A DNA stretch of 64,000 bases from Colletes latitarsis (taxonomy: Eukaryota > Arthropoda > Insecta > Hymenoptera > Colletidae), in the NCBI RefSeq assembly GCF_051014445.1, contig NW_027488365.1, positions 9,936,001-10,000,000 on the forward strand, given 5' to 3'. A model generated the notes under the pieces. The model did no database searches, was not told the DNA's origin, and worked only from the letters and a program-made list of their open reading frames with translations. Positions 1 to 13,984 of this stretch are shown piece by piece. Numbering within the stretch: the stretch's first letter is position 1; each line of letters begins with the position of its first letter. The translations under genes were made by a program, and so were the position numbers.

Positions 1-860
1 CACACTGAAACAGTCCATTAAACCTGGTTTCGATCAATATTTTAGAGGATAATGCATGTTAGGTCTAGGTTAGGCCTGGGATTTGCCCTCATCAGGGTCA
101 TACTTTCGCGTTTTTCACATACTTGTTGAATAGCTCCTGGGTTTTTTTCTGGTTTGGATCACGTAGTAATGTGGTACCACACTGAAACTGTTGATTAAAC
201 CTGGTTTCGATCAATATTTTTGAGGATAACGCATGTTAGGTCTAGGTTAGGCCTGGGATTTGCCCTCATCAGGGTCATACTTTCGCAGTTTTAACATACA
301 TGTTGACCTGATCGACGGTTTTTTCTGCTTTGGATCGCGTAGTAAAGTGGTACCACACTGAAACAGTCCATTAAACCTGGTTTCGATCAATATTTTGGAG
401 GACAACGCAAGTTAGGTCTGGGATAGGTCTGGGATTTGCCCTCATCAGGGTCATACTTTCGCATATTTCTCATACTTGATGGCTAGATCCTGGTCTTTTT
501 CTGGATTGCATCACGTAGTAATGTGGTACCACACTGAAACAGTCCATTAAACCTGGTTTCGATCAATATTTTAGAGCACAACGCAAGTTAGGTCTGGGAT
601 AGGTCTGGGATTTGCCCTCATCAGGATCATCCTTTCGCATTTTTCACATACTTGTTGAACAGATCCTGGGCTTTTTCAGGATTGGATCACGTAGTAATGA
701 AGCACGACACTGAAACAGTCAATTAAACCTGGTTTCCATCAATATTTTAGAGGACAACGCATGTTAGGTCTAGGTTAGGCCGGGGATTTTCACTCATCAG
801 ACTCATACTTTCGCATTCTTCACATGGTTGTTTAACGGATCCTGGGTTTTTTTTGGTTTG

Positions 861-1560
861 CATCACGTAGTAAAGTGGTACCAGACTGAAGCAGTCCATT
901 AAACCTGGTTTGGATCAATATTTTAGAGGATAACGCATGTTACGTTTGGTTAGGTCTAGGATGTTCCCTCATCAGGCTCATACTTTCGCATATTTCACAT
1001 ACTTCATGGCTAGATCCTGGGCTGTTTCTGGATTGTATCACGTAGTAATGCGGTACCACGCTGAAACAGTCAATTAAACCTGGTTTCGATCAATATTTTG
1101 GAGGATAACGCAAGTTAGGTCTGGGATAGGTCTGGGATTCGCCCTCATCAGGCTCATACTTTCGCGTTTTTCACGTACTTGTTGAATTGATCCTGGGTTT
1201 TTTCTGGTTTGCATCACGTAGTAAAGTGGTACCAGACTGAAGCAGTCCATTAAACCTGGTTTGGATCAATATTTTAGAGGATAACGCATGTTACGTTTGG
1301 TTAGGTCTAGGATGTTCCCTCATCAGGCTCATACTTTCGCATATTTCTCATACTTCATGGCTAGATCCTGGGCTGTTTCTGGATTGTATCACGTAGTAAT
1401 GCGGTACCACGCTGCAACAGTCAATTAAACCTGGTTTCGATCAATATTTTAGAGGATAACGCAAGTTAGGTCTGGGATAGGTCTGAGATTCGCCCTCATC
1501 ACGGTCATACTTTCGCGTTTTTCACGTACTTGTTGATCTGATCCTGGGTTTTTTCTGGTT
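861..1560 (+). repeat. Two-monomer tandem duplication
   Basis: The segment beginning CATCACGTAG at 861 restarts at 1,212 (351 bp, two monomers). Both copies share rare variants seen nowhere else nearby: GTACCAGACTGAAGCAG, GTTACGTTTGG, GATGTTCCCTC and a GCGGTACCACGCTG end. They differ at scattered bases, such as CTGAAAC against CTGCAAC and TTTTGGAGG against TTTTAGAGG. This looks like a local duplication that has since accumulated substitutions. Confidence 0.85.
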
Positions 1561-3579
1561 TGGAACACATAGCAACGTGGTACCACACTGAAACAGTCAA
1601 TTAAACATGGTTTCGATCAATATTTTAGAGGATAACGCAAGTTTGGTCTGGGATAGGTCTGGGATTTGCCCTCATCAGGCTCATACTTTCGCGTTTTTCA
1701 CATACTTGTTGAACAGATCCTGGGTTTTTTCTGGTTTGGGTCATGTAGTAATGTGGTACCACACTGAAACAGTCGATTAAACCAGGTTTCGATCAATATT
1801 TTTGAGGATAACGCATGTTAGGTCTAGGTTAGGCCTGGGATTTTCACTCATCAGACACATACTTTCGTATTCTTCACATACTTGTTGAACGGATCCTGGG
1901 TTTTTTCTGGTTTGGATCACGTAGTAATGTGGGACCACACTGAAACAGTCAATTAAACCTGGTTTCGACCAATATTTTAGAGAATAATTCATGTTAGTTC
2001 TAGGTTAGGTCTGGGATTTGCTCTCATCAGGCTCATTCTTTCGCATATTTCTCATACTTGATGGCTAGTTCCTGGGCTATTTCTGGATTGCATCACGTAG
2101 TAATGAAGTACAACAATGAAACAGTCAATTAAACCTGGTTTCCATCAATATCTTAGAGGACAACGCAAGTTAGGTCTGGGATAGGTCTGGGATATGCCCT
2201 CATCAGGCTCATACTTTCGCGTTTTTCACATACTTGTTGAACAGATCCTGGGTTTTTTCTGGTTTGGATCACGTAGTAGTGTGGTACCACACTGAAACAG
2301 TCCATTAAACCTGGTTTGGATCAATATCTTAGAGGATAACGTATGTTAGGTCTAGGTTAGGTCTGGGTTTTTCAGTCTTCAGACTCATACTTTCGCATTC
2401 TTCACATACTTGTTGAACGGATCCTGGGTTTTTTCTGGTTTGGATCACGTAGTAATGTGGGACCACACTGAAACAATCAATTAAACCTGGTCTTGATAAA
2501 TATTTTAGAGGATAACGCATGTTAGGTCTGGGATAGATCTGGGATTTGCCCTCATCAGACTCATACTTTCGCACACTCCACATACTCGTAGAACAGATCC
2601 TGGGTTATTTTCTGGTTTGGATCACATAGTAATGTGGTACCACACTGAAACAGTCGATTAAACCAGGTTTCGATCAATATTTTTGAGGATAACGCATGTT
2701 AGGTCTAGGTTAGGCCTGGGATTTTCACTCATCAGACTCATACCTTCGCATTCTTCACATACTTGTTGAACGGATCCTGGGTTTTTTCTGGTTTGCATCA
2801 AGTAGTAATGTGGGACCACACTGAAACAATCAATTAAACCTGGTCTTGATAAATATTTTAGAGGACAACGCATGTTAGTTCTGGGTTAGGTCTAGGATTT
2901 GCCCTCATCAGGCTCATACTTTCGCATATTTCTCATACTTCATGGCTAGATCCTGGGCTATTCCTGGATTGGATCACGTAGTAATGTGGTACCACACTGA
3001 AACAGTCAATTAAACCTGGTTTCGCTCAATATTTTAGGAGATAACGCATGTTAGGTCTAGGTTAGGCCTGGGATTTGCCCTCATCAGGGTCATACTTTCG
3101 CAGTTTTAACATGCATGTTGACCTGATCGAGAGTTTTTTCTGCTTTGGGTCACGTAGTAAAGTGGTACCACAACTAAAACAGTCAATTAAACCTGGTTTC
3201 GATCACTATTTTAGAGGATAACGCAAGTTAGGTCTGGGATAGGTCTGGGATTATCCCTCATCAGACTCATACTTTCGCACACTCCACATACTCGTTGACA
3301 TGATCCTGGGTTTTTCTCTGGTTTGGATCACGTAGTAATGTGGTACCACACTGAAACAGTCGACTAAACCTGGTTTCGATTAATATTTTTGAGGATAACG
3401 CATGTTAGGTCTGGGATAGGTCTGGGATTTGCCCTCATCAGGCTCATACTTTCGCAGTTTTAACATGCATGTTGACCTGATCGAGGGTTTTTTCTGCATT
3501 GGATCACGCAGTAAAGTGGTACCACACTAAAACAGTCAATTAAACCTGGTTTCGATCAATACTTTAGAGGATAACGAAA

Positions 3580-3612
3580 GTTATGTCTAGTTTAGGTCTA
3601 GGTTAGGTCTGG
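3580..3612 (+). repeat. Triplicated 11-bp word inside one monomer
   Basis: Most monomers carry two adjacent 11-bp words of the form GTTAGGTCTRG. Here there are three: 3,580-3,590 (GTTATGTCTAG), 3,591-3,601 (TTTAGGTCTAG) and 3,602-3,612 (GTTAGGTCTGG). The host monomer is therefore about 187 bp long. Confidence 0.9.
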
Positions 3613-6600
3613 GATTTTCACTCTTCAGACTCATACCTTCGCATTCTTCACATACTTGTTGAACGGATTCTGGGTTTTTACTGGTTTGGATCACGTAGTA
3701 ATGTGGTACCACACTGATACAGTCAATTAAACCTGGCTTCGATCAATATTTAAGAGAATAATTCATGTTAGGTCTAGGTTAGGTCTGGGATTTGCTCTCA
3801 TCAGGCTCATTCTTTCGCATATTTCTCATACTTGATGGCTAGATCCTGGGCTTTTTCTGGATTTCATCACGTAGTAATGAAGTACAACACTGAAACATTC
3901 AATTAAACCTGGTCTTGATAAATATTTTAGAGGATAACGCATGTTAGGTCTGGGATAGGTCTGGGATTTTCACTCATCAGACTCATACTTTCGCATTCTT
4001 CACATACTTGTTGAACGGATCCTGGGTTTTTCTGGTTTGGATCACGTAGTAGAGTGGTACCACACTGAAACAGTCCATTAAACCTTGTTTGGATCAATAG
4101 TTTAGAGGATAACGCATGTTAGGTCTAGGTTTGCCCTGGGATTTTCACTCATCAGACTCATACTTTCGCATTCTTCAGATACTTGTTGCACGGATCCTGG
4201 GTTTTTTCTAGTTTGGTTCACGTTGCAATGTGGTACCACACTGGGACATTCAATTAAGCCTGGTCTTGATAAATATTTTAGAGGATAACGCATGTTAGGT
4301 TTGGATTAGGTCTATGATTTGCCCTCATCAGGCTCATACTTTCGCATATTTCTCATACTTCATGGCTAGATCCTGGGCTGTTTCTGGATTGTATCACGTA
4401 GTAGTGTGGTACCACACTGAAACAGTCCATTAAACCTGGTTTGGATCAATATTTTAGAGGATAACGCATGCTAGGTCTAGGTTAGGTCTGCGATTTTCAC
4501 TCATCAGACTCATACTTTCGCATTCTTCACATACTTGTTGAACGGATCCTGGGTTTTTTCTGGTTTGGATCACATAGTAATGTGGTACCACACTGAAACA
4601 GACGATTAAACCAGGTTTCGATAAATATTTTTGAGGATAACGCATGTTAGGTCTGGGATAGGTCTGGGATTTGCCCTCATCAGAATCATACTTTCGCACA
4701 CTTCACATACTCGTTGAACAGATCCTGGGTTATTTTCTGGTTTGGATCACATAGCAATGTGGTACCACACTGAAACAGACGATTAAACCAGGTTTCGATA
4801 AATATTTTTGAGGATAACGCATGTTAGGTCTAGGTTAGGCCGGGGTTTTTCACTCATCAGACTCATACTTTCGCATTCTTCACATACTTGTAGAACGGAT
4901 CCTGGGTTTTTTCTGGTTTGGTTCACGTAGTAATGTGGTACCACACTGGATCATTCAATTAAACCTGGTCTTGATAAATATTTTGGACGATAACGCATGT
5001 TAGGTCTGGGTTAGGTCTAGGATTTGCCCTCGTCAGGCTCATACTTTCGCATATTTCTCATACTTCATGGCTAGATCCTGGGCTATTTCTGGATTGGATC
5101 TCGTAGTAATGAAGTACAACACTGAAACTGTCGATTAAACCAGGTTTCTATCAATATTTTTGAGGATAACGCAAGTTAGGTCTGGGATGGGTCTGGGATT
5201 TGCCGTCATCAGGCTCATACTTTCGCGTTTTTCACATACTTGTTGAACAGGTCCTGGGTTTTTCTCTGGTCTGGATCACGTAGTAATGTGGTACCACACT
5301 GAAACAGTCGATTAAACCTGGTTTCGATCAATATTTTTGAGGATAACGCATGTTAGGTCTACGTTAGGTCTGTGATTTTCACTCATCAGACTCGTACTTT
5401 CGCATTCTTCACATACTTGTTGAACGGATCCTGGGTTTTTTCTGGTTTGGATCGCGTAGTAATGCGGGACCACACAGAAACAATCAACTAAACCTGGTCT
5501 TGGTAAATATTTTAGAGGACAACACATGTTAGGTCTGGGATAGGTCGGGGATTTGCCCTCACCAGACTCATACTTTCGCACACTTCACATACTCGTTGAA
5601 CAGATCCTGGGTTATTTTCTGGTTTGGATCACATAGTAATGTGGTACCACACTGAAACAGACGATTAAACCAGGTTTCCATCAATATTTTAGAGGACAAC
5701 GCATGTTAGGTCTAGGTTAGGCCTGGGATTTGCCCACATCAGGGTCATACTTTCGCAGTTTTAACATACATGTTGACCTGATCGAGGGTTTTTTCTGCTT
5801 TGGATCACTCAGTAAAGTGGTACCACACTGAAACAGTCCATTAAACCTGGTTTGGATCAATATTTTAGAGGATAACGCATGTTAGCTCTGGGATAGGTCT
5901 GGGATTTGCCCTCATCAGACTCATACTTTCGCACACTTCACATACTCGTTGAACAGATCCTGGCTTATTTTCTGGTTTGGATCACATAGTAATGTGGTAC
6001 CACACTGAAACAATTGATTAAACCTGGTTTCGATCAATATTTTTGAGGATAACGCATGTTAGGCATAGGTTAGCCCTGGGATTTTCACTCATCAGACTCA
6101 TACTTTAGCATTCTTCACATACTTGTTGAACAGATACAGGGTTTTTTCTGGTTTGGTTCACGTAGTAATGTGGTACCACACTGAAACATTCAATTAAACC
6201 TGGTCTTGATAAATATTTTAGAGGATAACGCATGTTAGGTTTGGGTTAGGTCTTCGATTTGCCCTCATCAGGCTCATACTTTCGCATATTTCTCATACTT
6301 CATGGCTAGACCCTGGGCTGTTTCTGGATTGTATCATGTAGTAAAGTGGTACCACGCTGAAACAGTCAATTAAACCTGATTTCGATCAATATTTTAGAGG
6401 ATAACGCAAGTTAGGTCTGGGATAGGTCAGGGATTCGCTCTCATCAGGCTCATACTTTCGCATATTTCTCATACTTGATGGCTAGATCCTGGGTTTTTTC
6501 CGGTTTGGGTCACGTAGTAGTGTGGTACCACATTGAAACAGTCCGTTAAACCTGGTTTGGATCAATATTTTTTAGGATAACGCATGTTAGGTCTAGGTTA

Positions 6601-6899
6601 GGCCGGGGATTTTCACTCATCAGACTCATACTTTCGCATTCTTCACATACTTGTAGAACGGATCCTGGGTTTTTACTGGTTAGGATCACGTAGTAATGTG
6701 GTACCACACTGAAACATTCAATTAAACCAGGTCTTGATAAATATTTTAGAGGATAACGCATGTTAGCTCTGGGATCGGTCTGGGATTTGCCCTCATCAGA
6801 CCCATACTTTCGCACACTTCACATACTCGTTGAACAGATCCTGGGTTATTTTCTGGTTTGGATCACATAGTAATGTGGTACCACACTGAAACAATCGAT

Positions 6900-7595
6900 T
6901 AAACCTGGTTTCGATCAATATTTTTGAGGATAACGCATGTTAGGCCTAGGTTAGGCCTGGGATTTTCACTCATCAGACTCATACTTTCGCATTCTTCACA
7001 TACTTGTTGAACGGATCCTGGGTTTTTTCTGGTGTGGATCACGTAGTAATGTGGTACCACACTGTAACAATCAATTAAACCTGATCTTGATAAATATTTT
7101 TGAGGATAACGCATGTTAGGTCTGGGTTAGGTCTAGGATTTGCCCTTATCAGGCTCATACTTTCGCATATTTATTATACTTCATGGATAGATCCTGGGCT
7201 ATTTTCTGGTTTGGGTCACATAGTAATGTGGTACCCCACTGAAACAGTCGATTAAACCAGGTTTCGATCAATATTTTTGAGGATAACGCAAGTTAGGTCT
7301 AGGAAAGGTCTGGGATTAGCCCTCATCAGACTCTTACGTTCGCATTCTTCACATACTTGTTGAACGGATCCTGGGTTTTTTCTGGTTTGGATCACGTAGT
7401 AATGTGGTACCACACTGAAACATTCAGTTAAACCTGGTCTTGATAAATATTTTTGAGGATAACGCATGTTAGGTCTGGGTTAGGTCTAGGATTTGCCCTT
7501 ATCAGGCTCATATTTTCGCATATTTATTATACTTCATGGATAGATCCTGGGCTATTTTCTGGTTTGGGTCACGTAGTAATGTGGTACCACGCTGA
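6900..7595 (+). repeat. A-D dimer duplicated
   Basis: Two successive A-D pairs share private variants in D: GCCCTTATC, TTATTATACTTCATGGATAG and GGGCTATTTTCTGG. TTATTATACT occurs at 7,171 and again at 7,524, 353 bp apart, which is two monomers. The A members differ more: the second has GTCTAGGAAAGGTCTGG and GACTCTTACGTTCGC. Confidence 0.75.
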
Positions 7596-7813
7596 AACAG
7601 TCAATTAAACCTTGTTTCGATCAATATTTTGGAGGATAACGCAAGTTAGGTCTGGGATAGGTCTGGGATTCGCCCTCATCAGGCTCATACTTTCGCACAC
7701 TTCACATACTCGTTTAACAGATCCTGGGTTTTTTCTGGCTTGGTTCACGTAGTAATGTGGTACCACACTGAAACATTCAATTAAACCTGGTCTTGATCAA
7801 TATTTTAGAGGAT

Positions 7814-8165
7814 AACGCATGTTAGGTTTGGGTTAGGTCTAGGATTTGCCCTCATCAGGCTCATACTTTCGCATATTTCTCATACTTCATGGCAGGATCC
7901 TGGGCTATTACTGGATTGGATCACGTAGTAAAGTGGTACCACACTGAAACAGTCCAAAAAACCTGGTTTGGATCAATATTTTAGAAGATAACGCATGTTA
8001 GGTCTGGGTTAGGACTAGGACTTGCCCTCATCAGGCTCATACTTTCGCATATTTCTCATACTTCATGGCAGGATCCTGGGCTATTACTGGATTGGATCAC
8101 GTAGTAAAGTGGTATCACACTGAAACAGTCCAAAAAACCTGGTTTGGATCAATATTTTAGAGGAT
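7814..8165 (+). repeat. Single-monomer tandem duplication with A-tract variant
   Basis: Two adjacent units share GGCAGGATCC (7,891 and 8,067) and the rare CCAAAAAACC (7,954 and 8,130), each exactly 176 bp apart. In that variant the usual CCATTAAACC has become an A tract. The copies differ by a few bases, such as GGTCTAGG against GGACTAGG and GGTACC against GGTATC. Confidence 0.9.
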
Positions 8166-10735
8166 AATGCATGTTAGGTCTAGGTTAGCCCTGAAATTTT
8201 CACTCATCAGACTCATACTTTCGCATTCTTCAGATACTTGTTGAACGGATCCGGGGTTTTTTCTGGTATGGTTCACGTAGTAATGTGGTACCACACTGAA
8301 ACAATCAATTAAACCAGGTGTGATAAATATTTTAGATGATAACGCATGTTAGGTCTGGGTTAGGTCTAGGATTTGCCCTCATCAGGCTCATACTTTCGCA
8401 TATTTCTCATACTTCATGGCTACATCCTGGGCTATTTCTGGATTGGATCACGTAGTAATATGGTACCACACTGAGACAGTCAATTAAACCTTGTTTCGAT
8501 CAATATTTTGGAGGATAACGCAAGTTAGGTCTGGGATACGTCTGGGATTCGCCCTCATCAGGCTCATACTTTCGCACACTTCACATACTCGTTTAACAGA
8601 TCCTGGGTTTTTTCTGGTTTGGATCACGTAGTAATGTGATACCACACTGAAACAGTCAATTAAACCTGGTTTCGATCAATATTTTAGAGAATAATTCATG
8701 TTAGGTCTAGGTTAGGCCTGGGATTTGCGCTCATCAGGGTCATACTTTCGCAGTTCTAACATACATGTTGACCTGATCGAGGGTTTTTTCTGGTTTGGAT
8801 CGCGCAGTAATGTGGTACCACACTGAGACAGCCCACTAAACCTGGTTTCGATCAATATTTTAGAGGATAACGAAAGTTATGTCTAGGTTAGGCCTGGGAT
8901 TTGCCCTCATCACACTCATTCTTTCGCATATTTCTCATACTAGATGGCTAGTTCCTGGGCTTTTTCTGGATTGCATCACGTAGTAATGAAGTACAACACT
9001 GAAACACTCAATTAAATCTGGTTTCGATCAATATTATTGAGGATAACGCATGTTAGGTCTAGGTTAGGCCTGGGATTTTCACTCATCAGACTCATTCTTT
9101 CGCATTCTTCACATACTTGTTGAACGGATCTTGGGTTTTTTCTGGTGTGAATCACGTAGTAATGTGGTGCCACACTGAAACAGTCAATTAAACCTGGTTT
9201 TGATCAATATTTTAGAGAATGATTCATGTTAGGTCTAGGTTAGGTCTGGGATTTGCTCTCATCAGGCTAATTCTTTCGCATATTTCTCATACTTGACGGC
9301 TAGATCCTGGGCTTTTTCTGGATTGCATCACGTGGTAATGAAGTACAACACTGAAACAGTCAATTAAACCTGGTTTCGATCAATTTTTTAGAGAATAATT
9401 CATGTTAGGTCTAGGTTAGGTCTGGGTTTTGCTGTCATCAGGCTCATTCTTTCGCATATTTCTCATACTTCATGGCTAGATCCTGGGCTGTTTCTGGATT
9501 GTATCACATAGTAATGCGGTACCACGCTGAAACAGTCGATTAAACCTGGTTTCCATCAATATTTTAGAGGACAACGCATGTTAGGTCTAGGTTAGGCCTG
9601 GTATTTGCCCTCATCAGGGTCATACTTTCGCAGTTTTAACATACATGTTGACCTGATCGAGGGTTTTTTCTGCTTTGGTTCACGTAGTAATGTGGTACCA
9701 CACTGAAACAGTCCATTAAACCTGGTTTCGATCAATATTTTAGAGAATAATTCATGTTAGGTCTAGGTTAGGTCTGGGATTTGCTCTCATCAGGCTCATA
9801 CTTTCGCACACTTCACATACTCGTTTGACAGATCCTGTGTTATTTTCTGGTTTGGATCGCATAGTAATGTGGTACCACACTGAAACAGTCGATTAAACCA
9901 GGTTTTGATCATTATTTTTGAGGATAACGCATGTTAGGTCTAGGTTAGGCGTGGGATTTTCACTCATCAGACTCATACTTTCGCATTCTTCACAAACTTG
10001 TTGAACGGATCCTGGGCTTTTTCTGGTTTGGATCACGTAGTAATGTGGTACCACACTGAAACAGTCCATTAAACCTGGTTTCGATCAATATTTTAGAGAA
10101 TAATTCATGTTAGGTCTAGGTTAGGTCTGGGATTTGCTCTCATCAGGCTCATTCTTTCGCATATTTCTCATACTTGATGGCTAGATCCTGGGCTTTTTCT
10201 GGATTGCATCACGTAGTAATGAAGTACAACACTGAAACAGTCAATTAAACCTGGTTTCCATCAATATCTTAGAGGACATCGCAAGTTAGGTCTGGGATAG
10301 GTCTGGGATTTGCCCACTTCAGGCTCATACTTTCGCGTTTTTCACATACTTGTTGAACAGATCCTGGGTTTTTTCTGGTTTGGATCACGTAGTAGTGTGG
10401 TACCACACTGAAACAGTCCATTAAACCTGGTTTGGATCAACATTTTAGAGGATAACGCATGTTAGGTCTAGGTTAGGTCTGGGATTTTCACTCATCAGAC
10501 TCATACTTTCGCGTTTTTCACATACTTGTTGAACAGATCCTGGGTTTTTTCTGGTTTGGATCACGTAGTAGTGTGGTACCACACAGAAACAGTCCATTAA
10601 ACCTGGTTTGGATCAACATTTTAGAGGATAACGCATGATAGGTCTATGTTAGGTCTGGGATTTCCACTCATCAGACTCATACTTTCGCATTCTTCACATA
10701 CTTGTTGAACGGATCCTGGGTTTTTTCTGGTTTGG

Positions 10736-11415
10736 ATCACGTAGTAATGTGGGACCACACTGAAACGATCAATTAAACCTGGTCTTGATAAATATTTTAG
10801 AGGATAACGCATGTTAGGTCTGGGATAGGTCTGGGATTTGCCCTCATCAGACTAATACTTTCGCACACTTCACATACTCGTTGAACAGATCCTGGGTTAT
10901 CTTCTGGTTTGGATCCCATAGTAATGTGGTACCACACTGAAACAGTCAATTAAACCTGGTTTTGATCAATATTTTAGAGAATAATTCATGTTAGGTCTAG
11001 GTTAGGTCTGGGATTTTCACTCATCAGACTCATACTTTCGCATTCTTCTCATACTTGTTGAACGGATCCTGGGTTTTTTCTGGTTTGGATCACGTAGTAA
11101 TGTGGGACCACACAGAAACAATCAACTAAACCTGGTCTTGATAAATATTTTAGAGGACAATGCATGTTAGGTCTGGGTTAGGTCTAGGATTTGCCCCCGT
11201 CAGGCTCATACTTTCGCATATTTCTCATACTTCATGGCTAGATCCTGGGCTATTTCTGGATTGTATCACGTAGTAATGTGGTACCACACAGAAACAGTTA
11301 ATTAAACCTGGTTTCGATCAATATTTTAGAGGATAACGCAAGTTAGGTCTGGGATAGGTCTGGGATTTTCCCTCATCAGGCTCATACTTTCGCGTTTTTC
11401 ACATACTTGTTGAAC
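10736..11415 (+). repeat. Duplicated block, first copy
   Basis: This ~680-bp block, just under four monomers, is repeated 1,938 bp (11 monomers) downstream at 12,674-13,353. I saw no difference in the stretches I compared. Shared rare variants include GAAACGATC, GACTAATAC, GGATCCCATAG, GGACAATGCATG and GCCCCCGTCAGG. Similarity drops at GGATC/GAATC on the left and GAACGGATCC/GAACAGATCC on the right. Confidence 0.85.
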
Positions 11416-11517
11416 GGATCCTGGGTTTTTCTTGGTTTGGATCACGTAGTAATGTGGGGCCACACTGAAACAGTCAATTAAACCTGGTTTCGAACAATAT
11501 ATTAGAGAATAATTCAT

Positions 11518-12697
11518 GTTAGGTCTAGGTTAGGTCTGGGATTTGCTCTCATCAGGCTCATACTTTCGCATATTTCTCATACTTCATGGCTAGATCCTGG
11601 GCTGTTTCTGGATTGTATCACGTAGTAATGTGGTACCACGCTGAAACAGTCAATTAAACCTCGTTTCGATCAATATTTTAGAGGATAACGCAAGTTAGGT
11701 CTGGCATAGGTCTGAGATTCGCCCTCATCAGGCTCATACTCTCGCGTTTTTCACATACTTGTTGAACTGATCCTGGGCTTTTTCTGGTTTGGATCACGTA
11801 GTAATGTGGTACCACACCGAAACAGTCAATTAAACCTGGTTTCGATCAATATTTTAGAGAATAATTCATGTTAGGTCCAGGTTAGGTCTGGGATTTGCTC
11901 TCATCAGGCTCATACTTTCGCACACTTCACATACTCGTTTGACAGATCCTGTGTTATTTTCTGGTTTGGATCGCATAGTAATGTGGTACCACACTGAAAC
12001 AGTCGATTAAACCAGGTTTCGATCAATATTTTTGAGGATAACGCATGTTAGGTCTAGGTTAGGCCTGGGATTTTCACTCATCAGACTCATACTTTCGCAT
12101 TCTTCACATACTTGTTGAACGGATCCTGGGTTGTTTCTGGTTTGGATCACGTAGTAATGTGGGACCACACTCAAACAGTCAACTAAACCTGGTTTCGATC
12201 AATATATTAGAGAATAATTCATGTTAGGTCTAGGTTAGGTCTGGGATTTGCTCTCATCAGGCTCATTCTTTCGCATATTTCTCATACTTGATGGCTAGAT
12301 CCTGGGCTTTTTCTGGATTGCATCACGTAGTAATGAAGTACAACACTGAAACAGTCAATTAAACCTGGTTTCCATCAATATCTTAGAGGACAACGCAAGT
12401 TAGGTCTGGGATAGGTCTGGGATTTGCCCACATCAGGCTCATACTTTCGCGTTTTCACATACTCGTTGAACAGATCCTGGGTTATTTTCTGGTTTGGATC
12501 TCATAGTAATGTGGTACCACACTGAGACAGTCGGTTAAACCAGGTTTCGATCAGTATTTTTGAGGATAACGCATGTTAGGTCTAGGTTAGGCCTGGCATT
12601 TTCACTCATCAGACTCATACTTTCGCATTCTTCTCACACTTGCTGATCGGATCCTGGGTTTTTTCTGGTTTGAATCACGTAGTAATGTGGGACCACA
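11518..12697 (+). repeat. 10-mer higher-order repeat, partial left copy
   Basis: About seven monomers match 13,985-15,164 at a constant offset of 2,467 bp. They include the markers GGCATAGGTCTGAG, CATACTCTCGCG, ACACCGAAACAG, GTTAGGTCCAGG and GTTTGACAGATCCTGTG. The match ends where this copy continues with GAAACGATC while the downstream copy has GAAACAATC. Confidence 0.8.
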
Positions 12698-13353
12698 CTG
12701 AAACGATCAATTAAACCTGGTCTTGATAAATATTTTAGAGGATAACGCATGTTAGGTCTGGGATAGGTCTGGGATTTGCCCTCATCAGACTAATACTTTC
12801 GCACACTTCACATACTCGTTGAACAGATCCTGGGTTATCTTCTGGTTTGGATCCCATAGTAATGTGGTACCACACTGAAACAGTCAATTAAACCTGGTTT
12901 TGATCAATATTTTAGAGAATAATTCATGTTAGGTCTAGGTTAGGTCTGGGATTTTCACTCATCAGACTCATACTTTCGCATTCTTCTCATACTTGTTGAA
13001 CGGATCCTGGGTTTTTTCTGGTTTGGATCACGTAGTAATGTGGGACCACACAGAAACAATCAACTAAACCTGGTCTTGATAAATATTTTAGAGGACAATG
13101 CATGTTAGGTCTGGGTTAGGTCTAGGATTTGCCCCCGTCAGGCTCATACTTTCGCATATTTCTCATACTTCATGGCTAGATCCTGGGCTATTTCTGGATT
13201 GTATCACGTAGTAATGTGGTACCACACAGAAACAGTTAATTAAACCTGGTTTCGATCAATATTTTAGAGGATAACGCAAGTTAGGTCTGGGATAGGTCTG
13301 GGATTTTCCCTCATCAGGCTCATACTTTCGCGTTTTTCACATACTTGTTGAAC
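12674..13353 (+). repeat. Duplicated block, second copy
   Basis: This is the second copy of 10,736-11,415. To its right lie three extra monomers (about 13,354-13,985), absent at the matching point of the first copy. The offset between flanking sequences therefore rises from 1,938 to 2,467 bp, a difference of exactly three monomers. Confidence 0.85.
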
Positions 13354-13984
13354 AGATCCTGGGTTTTTTCTGGATTGGGTCACGTAGTAGTGTGGTACCA
13401 CACTGAAACATTCGATTAAACCTGATCTTGATCAATATTTTAGAGGATAACGCATGTTAGGTTTGGGTTAGGTCTGGAATTTGCTCTCATCAGGCTCATT
13501 CTTTCGCATATTTCTCATACTTGATGGCTAGATCCTGGGCTTTTTCTGGATTGCATCAGGTAGTAATGAAGTGCAACACTGAAGCAGTCAATTAAACCTG
13601 GTTTCCATCAATATCTTAGCGGACAACGCAAGTTAGGTCTGGGATAGGTCTGGGATTTGCCCACATCAGGCTCATACTTTCGCGTTTTTCACATACTCGT
13701 TGAACAGATCCTGGGTTATTTTCTGGTTTGGATCGCATAGTAATGTGGTACCACACTGAAACAGTCGATTAAACCAGGTTTCGATCAGTATTTTTGAGGA
13801 TAACGCACGTTAGGTCTAGGTTAGGCCTGGGATTTTCACTCATCAGACTCATACATTCGCATTCTTCACATACTTGTTGAACGGATCCTGGGTTTTTCCT
13901 GGTTTGGATCACGTAGTAATGTGGGGCCACACTGAAACAGTCAATTAAACCTGGTTTCGAACAATATATTAGAGAATAATTCAT

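Larger units (their letters stand above)
1..10620 (+). repeat. Divergent monomer zone, no long higher-order period
   Basis: About 60 monomers of all five subfamilies lie here. They carry many private substitutions and small indels, for example GTTACGTTTGG at 938, CGTAGTAAAG ends, and a CCAAAAAACC variant near 7,954. I could not find a period longer than a few monomers that holds across the zone; only local dimer or monomer duplications are visible. No gene, transposon or unique sequence was seen. Divergent units beside a homogenised core are what is usually seen toward the older flank of a satellite array, but the array edge itself is not in view. Confidence 0.75.
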
